Positions 15,517 through 23,280 of a stretch of 43,770 nucleotides of DNA are shown here, one piece after another (the stretch's first letter is position 1; every line of letters starts with the position of its first letter). The DNA lies in assembly GCA_019638115.1 (NCBI GenBank), contig JAHBUK010000005.1:155111-198880 (forward strand), written 5' to 3'. A program made the position numbers and the translations under genes. The notes under the pieces were generated by a model that had not been told where the DNA came from, searched no databases, and worked only from the letters and a program-made list of their open reading frames with translations. This DNA comes from Flavobacteriales bacterium. GTDB taxonomy: Bacteria; Bacteroidota; Bacteroidia; Flavobacteriales_F; PHOS-HE28.

Positions 15517-16307
15517 CGGCTGAAGCAACAACGGTAAGAAAGGATGGTCTCTGGAACGCGCGACCGCCCATACTCACAAGCGGTCCCTTCCACTTGTTGG
15601 TTCCCATTCCAACCAGCGCCGACCACTTTGGCATCGCGTGCGTTGTTCGCAGCGTTGTCCACCCATTCCATCGTGCTTACGGTGGGCAGGAAGGCGGGCA
15701 TCATGCGGCAGGCGGAAGCCCACTCGCTCATGGTGCAAAGCCTGCCACCGGCTGCGGCGCAGGCATTGCTGGCAGCGAAGAAATCAGCCGGTTCAGCAGC
15801 GGGTTCTGGTGCGATGCAGTAAGCGCGGGTAACCGGGACCATGCCGGGCGGGCAATTGAGGTAGGCACTGTTCAGGAGCAGGAAGCGTTCGCCGTCGTAC
15901 ACCATGCGCGCAGGCATTCCGGCTTGCAGGTCGGCACTGTCCAGGGGAAGCGATCCCCACTTCACCAAGGGGCGAGCACCCAGTCCGTTCAGTTCCAACG
16001 TGGCGCCTGCGCTGTTGGCCTCCGCGGGTACCACGGTAACTGCCATTCCGGTGGTGTAGGCCAGGGGAGCCGGCGAAAGCTCCGCTGTCAGGGCCTGTGT
16101 GCCGCTGGCTGTGGCGAAGGACATGCTGGTGGCACGCAACGCATCCACGCTCACAGCCGCATCCAAAGCGATCGGATCAGCAAGGCCGCTGATCTGGCGG
16201 TCCGCCTCGTTGTCGCCCACCAATTGGATGCGCACCGGCACTTCCAACTGCGCGTGCAGAAGCCCGGCGGAATACATGAAGGCAGGAAGGAACAGGCTAC
16301 GCATCAT
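15513..16307 (-). CDS. Secreted eight-Cys lectin-like paralog A1
   Basis: First paralog of the operon, 264 aa, starting at ATG 16307 (MMRSLFLPAFMYSAGLLHAQ) inside the stop of the T9SS head gene (ATGA). The linker module reads TTGMAVTVVPAEA, GATLELNGLGARPLVKWG, LPLDSADLQAG and MVYDGERFLLLN. This closely follows the N-T-G-A-x-T-L-x-x-N-G-L-G-A-x-P-I/L pattern I associate with phage tail-fibre proteins. The cysteine domain has CPPGMVPVTRAYCIA, CAAAGGRLCTMSEWASAC, TMEWVDNAANN and YRCCFSR. The best partner in the window is A2. Confidence 0.8.
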   Translation of the reverse strand: MMRSLFLPAFMYSAGLLHAQLEVPVRIQLVGDNEADRQISGLADPIALDAAVSVDALRATSMSFATASGTQALTAELSPAPLAYTTGMAVTVVPAEANSAGATLELNGLGARPLVKWGSLPLDSADLQAGMPARMVYDGERFLLLNSAYLNCPPGMVPVTRAYCIAPEPAAEPADFFAASNACAAAGGRLCTMSEWASACRMMPAFLPTVSTMEWVDNAANNARDAKVVGAGWNGNQQVEGTACEYGRSRVPETILSYRCCFSR

Positions 16308-17194
16308 GCCTTGATCAACTTGATGACGTGAAGCCCGTTGATGCGCAGGAACAGCGCTCCGGCCGGCAGGCCTTGGAGATCCAGCCGGTGCTGTGAACCC
16401 GGAGCCGTACGTGGGCTGGCATCCAAGAGCACACGTCCCGCCGCATCCAATACTTCGAGCGTGGCGATGCGCTCTTCCGCCAGTGCGGCAATGGTGATCG
16501 CCTCGTCCACCACGGTGGGCCAAGCGCGGAAGGGCGGTATCAAGCGGTCGTCAACACGGGTCTCGGCATCGGCATCGAAGGCGGTGTACAAGGCCCAGGG
16601 GCTCTGGTCGATCGCGCCAACCTCGTAAGCTGCTGCGTTGGGGAAGCTCGGTAGGGGCACCCACGGTGCCGTTCCGGAACTGGCCGTGTGCAACACCAAG
16701 TTGGAGCCTTCCAGTCCGTTCAATTCGGAAGGGTCATAGCCGAAGGTGAGCTGCAGCTCAAGGCCCGGTTGCGGAGGGGCATCCACCGCGAACCAGCGGG
16801 CCACGCTCTGGTCGCCGGAAGGCAGCACGATCGGCTGGTGTCCACGCACCACTTCCACCGGACCGATGCCCGAGCCCGCGCTGAGCGTAAGCCCCAGGCC
16901 ACCCGGCTCAACGGCCGTGAATGCCGCGGGCAGCTCGGTGTTGCTGCGTTCGATGCCCGTGCCGGTGATGGGCGCACCCAAAGTCTCGTTCAAGGTGGCT
17001 TCCATGCCCAGGTCGATCTCGCCATTGTTCACCACTGTGGCTCCGGGGGCGATGGTCCAGAGCAGCGCGCCGTTCAGGTTGATGCGTGTGCCTTCGGCGA
17101 TGGTGAGGTTGCCGCCTTGCAGGGTCATCTGCTGCGCCACAGCGAAGTGGTGCCCGATGAAGGCGCAGGCCAGCAGCATAAGCTTCCGTTCCAT
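16304..17194 (-). CDS. T9SS type A sorted surface protein heading the paralog operon
   Basis: I start at ATG 17194 (MERKLMLLACAFIGHHFAVAQ), a clear signal peptide; longer in-frame sequence upstream includes the promoter region. The 296-aa product has a beta-rich N-terminal part (MTLQGGNLTIAEGTRINLNG) and ends in a T9SS type A sorting domain: IATLEVLDAAGRVLLDASP, then LDLQGLPAGALFLRING and IKLIKA. Such domains direct export across the outer membrane and are usually removed when the cargo is attached to the surface. The stop overlaps the A1 start, tying this protein to the six eight-Cys paralogs. It could be a surface partner or scaffold for them, which is a hypothesis from operon structure only. 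Confidence 0.85.
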   Translation of the reverse strand: MERKLMLLACAFIGHHFAVAQQMTLQGGNLTIAEGTRINLNGALLWTIAPGATVVNNGEIDLGMEATLNETLGAPITGTGIERSNTELPAAFTAVEPGGLGLTLSAGSGIGPVEVVRGHQPIVLPSGDQSVARWFAVDAPPQPGLELQLTFGYDPSELNGLEGSNLVLHTASSGTAPWVPLPSFPNAAAYEVGAIDQSPWALYTAFDADAETRVDDRLIPPFRAWPTVVDEAITIAALAEERIATLEVLDAAGRVLLDASPRTAPGSQHRLDLQGLPAGALFLRINGLHVIKLIKA

Positions 17195-17200
17195 GGTCAG

Positions 17201-17208
17201 CGAAGTTA
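17201..17208 (-). promoter_or_regulatory. Near-match -7 box TAACTTCG for the paralog operon
   Basis: On the minus strand TAACTTCG (one mismatch to TAnnTTTG) ends 6 bases before the ATG at 17194. It would give a nearly leaderless mRNA for the seven-gene operon. It lies back to back with the plus-strand box at 17249. Confidence 0.4.
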
Positions 17209-17248
17209 GCGCGGTAGCACGGACCGGGAGCCAACTTGATCGATCGTT

Positions 17249-17256
17249 TAGCTTTG
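17249..17256 (+). promoter_or_regulatory. Bacteroidota -7 box TAGCTTTG
   Basis: Perfect TAnnTTTG 21 bases before ATG 17278 in the divergent region between the paralog operon and the CotH block. No -33 TTG is seen at the usual spacing. Confidence 0.55.
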
Positions 17257-17277
17257 GATCCAAAGTTTCCGGCAGGC

Positions 17278-17679
17278 ATGGACATCAAGGGGGCGGCAAT
17301 GGATCACATGGGGCATTTCGCTCCGCACGACATCGGCAACGGCTTGTTCGCGTTGTTCATCGCCGCCATGCTCGGGCTGGCCATCGGCAGCATCGGCTGG
17401 CGCGGGGCGCGTGCCTTGTCCTTGGAATTGGCCGCCTGGGGCATGTTGGCCGCCCTGGCCATGTTCCTGGTGCGCGGCCAGTTGGCCGTTGCGGTGGCCC
17501 TGCTGGCGGTGGTGCTGGTGGTGCGTTCAACGCGGGCCCGCTCGGCGGAAGACCTTCCCCTGATCGCCGCGCTGCTCCTGGGTGCCGGTTGCGGCAGTGG
17601 TGCCAGCCTCATCATGTTGCCCATGGCCCTGCCCGTGCTGCTCGTGCTGCGCATGGCCCGCCCCAGTGCAGCTTCCTGA
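17278..17679 (+). CDS. Small polytopic membrane protein, unknown
   Basis: I start at ATG 17278, just downstream of a good -7 box; ATG 17299 is an alternative. The 133-aa protein has about four hydrophobic segments (GLFALFIAAMLGLAIGSIGW, LSLELAAWGMLAALAMFLV, LAVAVALLAVVLVV and LPLIAALLLGAGCGSGASLIMLP...) and a short Arg-rich loop RSTRARSAEDLP. It lies 9 bases before a CotH-like gene. In many genomes CotH-like kinases sit beside a DUF4956 membrane protein, and the size and loop would allow that, but I cannot confirm the family. A role as a membrane partner for the kinase or the polymer ligase downstream is inferred from position. Confidence 0.7.
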   Translation: MDIKGAAMDHMGHFAPHDIGNGLFALFIAAMLGLAIGSIGWRGARALSLELAAWGMLAALAMFLVRGQLAVAVALLAVVLVVRSTRARSAEDLPLIAALLLGAGCGSGASLIMLPMALPVLLVLRMARPSAAS

Positions 17680-17688
17680 TCCGCGGGC

Positions 17689-19350
17689 ATGGGGCAGGCA
17701 GTTTCCGCTTCGTGGTCCTGGGCCGTGCTCCTTAGCGGGGCGCTGCTGAGCGCTGGCATGGCGGCTGCCCTTCGCCCTGTCCAACGCCCGCTGGTGGAAC
17801 GTCCTGCCATGGCCGCACCTATTACGGAACAAGGTGCGCGTGGTCATTCCGTCGGTGATCGCATCACCCTGCGTTCCACCGGTGGTGGCCAACTCTTGCT
17901 CGCCTTCAGCGCGGAAGGAGCATTGATGCCGATGGCTGGCGATCGCGTGGAGCTGCCGGTCGAGCCGGATGCGCGTCGTGCCGCTCGCATGCTTTCCCAC
18001 CCGAGCGCCATGCAGTGGCGCCACCCCGCGCCGGGGCTGCCTGCGGCCATGGTGCTGCGCGCTGCCGAAACGGATGGTGGCCGCATGCGTGGGCCGGAGC
18101 GCCTCTTCACCTTTCCCGTGGTGGACCATGGCCGCCTTCCGGTGGTCTCGCTCATGCTGCCGGAAGCGGATCTCTTCGATGCGGAACGTGGGCTTTACGT
18201 GGTGGGACAAGCTGCGATGGACCCACCCGCCGAGGTGATGAAGCGCTACCTGGAGGACCTGCGCTGGTGGAAGTACCCCGGCAACTACCACTACCGGGGC
18301 AAAGCCTGGGAGCGCAAGGGCCTGGTGCAGGTGATCGAAGCCGATGACCGCGAACTGCTGAACACGGCCGTACGGGTGCGCATCAACGGGCAGATGACGC
18401 GGGGTTTCCCCCAGAAAGCCCTGCGGCTGCTCTTCGATGATCCGCTCAACGTGCCACTGTTCCCGGATGGGGAAGGGATAGGTGCAAAAGCCTTGGTGCT
18501 GCGCGCCGCCGGCAACGACCAGGTGAAGGCCATGATGCGCGATGCCGTGCTGCAGGACCTCTGCGCCGGCCTGCCTTTCGATGTTTCGCGCTCCAACACC
18601 TGTGTGGTCTACATCAACGGCGCCTACTGGGGCGTGCACCACCTGCGGCAGCGGCTGGATGAGAAGGAACTGGCGCGGCGCTACGCCATTCCGGCCAAGC
18701 AGGTGGCCATGCTGGAGATCAGGATGCGCAAGTACGAAGGCGACCGTGAGCAGGCCCGGCTCTTTGAGCAGCTGGTGGCCCGCGTGGGCCGCTGGGATGG
18801 TCGCGACGCTGCCACACTCGACAGCATCCGGCAGGAATTGGATGTGGAAGGCTTCCTCACTTACATGGCAGCCATGATCACTTTGGGCAACCGCGACTGG
18901 CCGGGGGACAACGTGAAGTTCTGGCGCTACACCGGCAAACCCGGCGAAGGCAAACCGCTGGATGGGCGCTGGTATTTCACCATGGGTGATGTGGACTTGG
19001 GATTCGGGGCCAATCACGGTGTGGCATCCGGCATCTTCGATCCCTTCAAGCGGAAGGATTCGCCTTTGGTGGTGCTTTTTGAAGGACTCATGCGTTCGCC
19101 TGAACTGGATGCCCTGTTCCGCAGGCAGGTGGAGCTACTGGTGGCCGGGCCACTGGCGCCCGAGCGTATGGTGCAGCACATCGAAGCGCGCATCGCCCTG
19201 ATGAGCCCCGAGATGGCGCGCCACACCGCACGCTGGCGCAAGCCCACCGACTTCGCATCGTGGCAGGCACACGCCAAGGCCATGCGCCGCTATGCCGAAC
19301 AGCGCCCGGCCGAGGTGCTGCGTCAACTGAAGGAACACCCCAAGCCATGA
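17689..19350 (+). CDS. CotH-like kinase family protein
   Basis: The 553-aa protein has one N-terminal membrane/signal segment (SWSWAVLLSGALLSAGMAAAL). CotH-type signatures follow: VRINGQMTRGFPQKALRLLF near residue 230 (nucleotide-binding region), LRAAGNDQVKAMMRDAVLQDL near 270, VVYINGAYWGVHHLRQRLDEK near 305, and WYFTMGDVDLGFGANHG near 428 with the Asp pair for metal. CotH proteins are atypical protein kinases acting outside the cytoplasm (for example on spore-coat proteins in Bacillus), but this bacterium has no reason to sporulate, so the substrate is unknown. It is followed 13 bases later by an O-antigen-ligase-like gene, suggesting a target in surface-polymer assembly. Confidence 0.85.
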   Translation: MGQAVSASWSWAVLLSGALLSAGMAAALRPVQRPLVERPAMAAPITEQGARGHSVGDRITLRSTGGGQLLLAFSAEGALMPMAGDRVELPVEPDARRAARMLSHPSAMQWRHPAPGLPAAMVLRAAETDGGRMRGPERLFTFPVVDHGRLPVVSLMLPEADLFDAERGLYVVGQAAMDPPAEVMKRYLEDLRWWKYPGNYHYRGKAWERKGLVQVIEADDRELLNTAVRVRINGQMTRGFPQKALRLLFDDPLNVPLFPDGEGIGAKALVLRAAGNDQVKAMMRDAVLQDLCAGLPFDVSRSNTCVVYINGAYWGVHHLRQRLDEKELARRYAIPAKQVAMLEIRMRKYEGDREQARLFEQLVARVGRWDGRDAATLDSIRQELDVEGFLTYMAAMITLGNRDWPGDNVKFWRYTGKPGEGKPLDGRWYFTMGDVDLGFGANHGVASGIFDPFKRKDSPLVVLFEGLMRSPELDALFRRQVELLVAGPLAPERMVQHIEARIALMSPEMARHTARWRKPTDFASWQAHAKAMRRYAEQRPAEVLRQLKEHPKP

Positions 19351-19363
19351 ACACCTCGGCGCC

Positions 19364-20734
19364 ATGCTGAACTTCATTCGCGAGGAGCTGCAGTTCATCC
19401 TGCTGGTGCTGCTGTGGGTGCTGGTGGCCATCTACCTGGGCCCGGTGGCCTACGCCTTCCTGCCGCTCACCGTCTTCGCCATGAAGTCGCGCGAGCAATG
19501 GTCCGAGATGATCTTCGGCATGCTCATCGTGCTGGTGCTCTCCGACGTGAACAAGGCCGTGCTCGGCATGCGCGTGTTCAAGGATGTGAAGAACTTCTAC
19601 GTGGTGGCCCTGGCGCTTTTCCTCTTCCTGGAACGCCGTCGTTTCGTGCCACTGGCCGGGGTGTTCCCCCTGTTCCTGCCCTTCTTCGTGTATAGCGTGT
19701 ATCCGCTGGTGTACTCCGGTGCACTCGGTACCGGCATCCAGAAGACCCTTTCCTATGCGCTGATGTTCCTCATCGTGCCCAACTATGTGCTCTACAACTA
19801 CCGCAGGCAGGGCTGGGATTTCTTCCGCAACCTCATGTTCTTCATCACGGCCATCCTGGTCATGGGCTTCCTGATGAAGTACATCTACCCGGCCATGACC
19901 CAAGTAGGCGGCCGCTTCAACGGGCTGTTCGGGAACCCCAACGGCTTGGGCATTTTCTGCTACCTCAGCATGATGCTCTTCGGCGTGCTAACGGCCATCA
20001 AGAAGGACCTCTTCGATCGTCGCGAGCAGATCTTCATCGTGGTGGTGATCTTCTACTTCCTCATCCTCTCCGGATCCCGTGCATCGCTAACGGCCACCCT
20101 GATCTTCATCCTCTTCAACCGCTTCTTCCGCTACTCCCCCTTCCTGGGTTTCGTCATCCTCATCCTGCTGATCGGTGCGCTTGAAGTGATCGGGCGCAAC
20201 CTGGAACCGATCATCCTGGCGCTGGGGCTGGAGGAATACCTGCGCTTGCGCACCCTGGAGGATGGCAGTGGCCGCTACTTCGCGTGGAACTTCGCCTGGG
20301 AGAAGATCCAGGACTATTTCATCTTCGGCGGTGGATTCGCCAACGACGAAACGGTGATGCGCCGCAACTACGCCTACCTGGAGAAGATGGGCCACCAGGG
20401 TGGCGTGCACAACTCCTACCTGTCCATGTGGTTCAATGTGGGCATCATCGGGCTGTTCATCTATTTCCGCAGTTTCATCCTGTTGTTCATCAAGGCCAGT
20501 AAACTGCAGCCGGTGAGCCTTGCGGCGCTCTTCTCCGTGTTGTTCTCCATCATGTACGAATCCTGGCTGGTGGGTTCCCTCAACCCCTATACCATCATGC
20601 TTCTCATCGTCATGACGGTCACTTCCGAGGAAGAGATCGCGCGGTGGGAGGACCAGGAGGAGGAAGCGCCGGAGGAGGAGGCCCCGGACGGTCCGGAGGA
20701 GGCACCCACCTTCCGGCCGGTGTCCGCGTTCTAA
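19364..20734 (+). CDS. O-antigen ligase/polymerase-like membrane protein
   Basis: This 456-aa protein has about ten to twelve hydrophobic segments. Its key motif GRFNGLFGNPNGLGIF near residue 183 and GSRASLTATLIFI near 236 are typical of the Wzy_C/O-antigen ligase superfamily. They are followed by a long periplasmic loop with a conserved His in GVHNSYLSMWFNVGIIGLF near 346. Family members join or polymerise lipid-linked glycans in the periplasm. The C-terminal 35 residues are strikingly acidic (runs of Glu with Pro), an unusual tail. I use ATG 19364; the ATG at 19347 is out of frame. It is flanked by two CotH-like genes. Confidence 0.88.
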   Translation: MLNFIREELQFILLVLLWVLVAIYLGPVAYAFLPLTVFAMKSREQWSEMIFGMLIVLVLSDVNKAVLGMRVFKDVKNFYVVALALFLFLERRRFVPLAGVFPLFLPFFVYSVYPLVYSGALGTGIQKTLSYALMFLIVPNYVLYNYRRQGWDFFRNLMFFITAILVMGFLMKYIYPAMTQVGGRFNGLFGNPNGLGIFCYLSMMLFGVLTAIKKDLFDRREQIFIVVVIFYFLILSGSRASLTATLIFILFNRFFRYSPFLGFVILILLIGALEVIGRNLEPIILALGLEEYLRLRTLEDGSGRYFAWNFAWEKIQDYFIFGGGFANDETVMRRNYAYLEKMGHQGGVHNSYLSMWFNVGIIGLFIYFRSFILLFIKASKLQPVSLAALFSVLFSIMYESWLVGSLNPYTIMLLIVMTVTSEEEIARWEDQEEEAPEEEAPDGPEEAPTFRPVSAF

Positions 20735-20781
20735 GGATCGGTCCCAGCGGACAACAAGGCCCCGTTCCCGGCCTCCGGGTT

Positions 20782-20788
20782 TACTTTG
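20782..20788 (+). promoter_or_regulatory. Possible internal -7 box TACTTTG
   Basis: TACTTTG lies 17 bases before ATG 20806 in the 71-bp gap after the ligase gene. It is one base short of consensus, the same variant as at 3844. Confidence 0.35.
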
Positions 20789-20805
20789 CGCGGCATTCCC
20801 GAAGC

Positions 20806-23280
20806 ATGATCAAGCGCAAACGGCTCTTTACGGTACTCGCATTCTCGGTGGTCCTGCTGGCGGTGGCCGCCTGGTTCGCGGATGCCCGGCTGAAGAAATT
20901 GCGGCACCCCGGCCTCGGGGCTTTCATCCAGCAACTGTTCACCAACTACCCCTCCTCGTTCAAGGTGGAGCCGCTGGTGCTGTCCATCAAGGTCGATGAG
21001 GCCGACCTGGAGCGTTTGCAGCAGGTGGTGGACGATGCCCGCGAGCGCGGTGTGATCATGCCCGAAGGCCGCGACTACGTGCCCGCCGAGATCACCGGTC
21101 GCGAGGGCAGCTTCAAGGCCAAGGTCCGCATCAAGGGCAAGATGACCGACCACGTGAAGGGCGACAAGTGGTCGTTCCGGGTGGTGGCCAAGAAGGATGG
21201 CGGCTTCCTCGGCATGAAGCGCTTTTCCCTGCAGCACCCCGGCACCCGCAACTACATCAACGAGTGGATCTTCCACCAGCTCAGCAAGGGAGAGGGCTTC
21301 GTGGCCCTGCGATACGGCTTCCTGCGTGTGGAGTTCAACGGTGAGGACCTGGGCATATACGCCTTCGAGGAGCACTTCGGTCCGGAGCTGTTGGAGCACA
21401 ACGGCCGCCTGAAGGGACCGCTCTTCCGCTTCGATCCCTCCCTGTTCTGGGAGCATCGCCTCAACAGCATGCAGAAGCTCCGTTTCGAGGAGGCCTTCGC
21501 GAGCTACCAGGCCGCCTCGCTGGATGCCTTCGGCTCCGGGGATCTGCTGAAGGACACCGTGGCCATGCGCCAGTTCGAGGAGGCCAGCGGGCTCATGGAA
21601 GCCTTCCGCCGTGGCAAGCTGTCCGCATCCCAGGTCTTCGATGCCGACCTGGTGGCCCGCCGGCACGCCTTGCTCGATGTGCTCGGTGGCCATCACAGCA
21701 TGGACTTCAGCGATGTGAAGTTCTACTACGATCCGCTCAAGGGCCGCATTGAACCGGTGGCCTACGAGAGCTTCAGCGTGTTCCCCATCAGGAGCCTGGC
21801 CGGCAGCGGTCGCTACACGGGCACCTTCAGTCCGTCCATGGACCTGCACGATGCCTATTTCAACGATCCGGTCATCTTCCGTGCCTATGTCCATCACCTG
21901 GAACGCATGGCGCGGCCTTCCTACCTGGACAGTGCCTTCAAGGCCATGCAGCCTGCGTTGGACAGCGTTTCCGCCATCGTGTACCAGGAGTTCCCGTGGA
22001 AGGAGCCCGATCGGCCCTTGATGGAGCGCAACCAGCGGCTCATCCGCAAGATCCTCGATGTGCCCAAGGGCTTCCATGCCTACTTGCAAAGCGTGCAGCG
22101 CGATACCGTGGAACTGGTGGTGGTGCCGATCGAATCCCTGCCCATGGAGGTGCATGGCTTGGTGATCGATGACCGGACCCTGCTGCGCCCCGCTGCCGAG
22201 ACCATCATACCCGTGCGGGCGGCAGGCATGCCGGGCCAGCCGCAGCGCATCCGTTTCGCGCTCACCGACACTGCGCAGGCACCCGACCCGGCCTCCCTGA
22301 AAGTGCGCTACAGCGTGCTCGGCGCTTCGGCGATGAAGGACCTGGAGGTGTTCCCACAGCGCTGGAACGAAGGCGTGCCCGAGGTGGTGGCCGCACGCGC
22401 ATCCGCCATCGACCCGCGCTCCTTGCCCTTCCTGGTGTTCGATGAGGAGGCGCGCAGCATCACCTTCAAACCCGGCGAGTGGACCCTGGCCACCGACCTG
22501 CACCTGCCCGCCGGCTACACCGTGCATGCACGCAGCCCCCTGCGCCTGGACCTGGTGAAGGGCGCCCGTATCAGCAGTGCTTCACCGCTGGTGTTCCTTG
22601 GGCAGGAGGAGATGCCCGTGGTGCTGCGGAGCTCCGATGCGAGCGGGGCCACCCTGCTGGTGGAAAGCGCGCAGCCCAGCCGCTGGGAACATGTGCGGGT
22701 GGAACCCTTCGGCAAGGCGGATGGTCCCATGCTCGCCTTCCACGGCGGGGGGCTGGAGCTGAACGCCAGCCGCCTGGGTGGGGATGCCGAACGCGATCTG
22801 CTGTTGGTGGTGGGCGGCGTGCTCAACATCAAGCAAAGCGAACTGGTGGGCGGCCGCGACCAATTGGTGATGCTGGGCTGCAAGGCCAGGCTTACGGGCC
22901 TCAGCGCGCTGGGTGCCGGCGACGAAGCGCTGGTGATGCGCAGCTCCGTGGCCACCCTGGTCCGTTGCGCGATCGAAGGTGCGGGCGGTGGAGGCATCAA
23001 GCTGAACGCGGTCTCGCAACTGGATGCCAAGGACCTCCGTGTGGAAGTGAAAGGCAAGGGCATCGAACTGTCCGAAGGCTCCGAGGTGCTGCTTCAGCTG
23101 GCGAGCATCTCCTGCGGCGGCATCGCCATCGATGTGCGCGATGCCAGCAGCCGCTACGGCGCTTCGGTGCTGCAGTTGGAAGCGGTGCGCGCACGTTCGG
23201 ACAAGGAACTCCTGCGCAGCGGCGAAGGCAACCGCATCACGGGAGCACCCACGGCACTCGAAACCGGTAGGAAGCCATGA
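20806..23280 (+). CDS. CotH-like protein fused to a C-terminal beta-helix region
   Basis: I take ATG 20806 (MIKRKRLFTVLAFSVVLLAVAAW), which opens an N-terminal membrane anchor; upstream in-frame sequence overlaps the ligase gene. The 824-aa product has CotH-like motifs: AKVRIKGKMTDHVKGDKWSF near residue 104, GMKRFSLQHPGTRNY near 136, LRVEFNGEDLGIYAFEEHF near 173, and HSMDFSDVKFYYDPLKGRIE near 296. From about residue 545 onward the sequence turns into short strand-turn repeats (LLVVGGVLNIKQSELVGG, ALVMRSSVATLVRCAIEGAG, GGIKLNAVSQLDAKDLRVEV), which look like a right-handed parallel beta-helix as in pectate-lyase-like proteins. Beta-helices often bind polysaccharide. The stop overlaps the next gene by 4 bases. 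Confidence 0.85.
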   Translation: MIKRKRLFTVLAFSVVLLAVAAWFADARLKKLRHPGLGAFIQQLFTNYPSSFKVEPLVLSIKVDEADLERLQQVVDDARERGVIMPEGRDYVPAEITGREGSFKAKVRIKGKMTDHVKGDKWSFRVVAKKDGGFLGMKRFSLQHPGTRNYINEWIFHQLSKGEGFVALRYGFLRVEFNGEDLGIYAFEEHFGPELLEHNGRLKGPLFRFDPSLFWEHRLNSMQKLRFEEAFASYQAASLDAFGSGDLLKDTVAMRQFEEASGLMEAFRRGKLSASQVFDADLVARRHALLDVLGGHHSMDFSDVKFYYDPLKGRIEPVAYESFSVFPIRSLAGSGRYTGTFSPSMDLHDAYFNDPVIFRAYVHHLERMARPSYLDSAFKAMQPALDSVSAIVYQEFPWKEPDRPLMERNQRLIRKILDVPKGFHAYLQSVQRDTVELVVVPIESLPMEVHGLVIDDRTLLRPAAETIIPVRAAGMPGQPQRIRFALTDTAQAPDPASLKVRYSVLGASAMKDLEVFPQRWNEGVPEVVAARASAIDPRSLPFLVFDEEARSITFKPGEWTLATDLHLPAGYTVHARSPLRLDLVKGARISSASPLVFLGQEEMPVVLRSSDASGATLLVESAQPSRWEHVRVEPFGKADGPMLAFHGGGLELNASRLGGDAERDLLLVVGGVLNIKQSELVGGRDQLVMLGCKARLTGLSALGAGDEALVMRSSVATLVRCAIEGAGGGGIKLNAVSQLDAKDLRVEVKGKGIELSEGSEVLLQLASISCGGIAIDVRDASSRYGASVLQLEAVRARSDKELLRSGEGNRITGAPTALETGRKP

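Noticed and set aside
11570..16307. Diversity-generating retroelement acting on the C-type-lectin-like tips
   Set aside because: No reverse transcriptase, accessory gene or template repeat is visible in the window; only the fold resemblance remains.
11570..17194. Prophage or tail module, suggested by the tail-fibre-like strands
   Set aside because: There are no capsid, terminase, portal, tape-measure or integrase genes; each protein has a Sec signal peptide and the head gene has a T9SS domain.
20731..22527. A ~600-codon frame antisense to the second CotH-like gene
   Set aside because: Low-complexity His/Gln/Gly-rich translation with no domain; shadow of the real gene.
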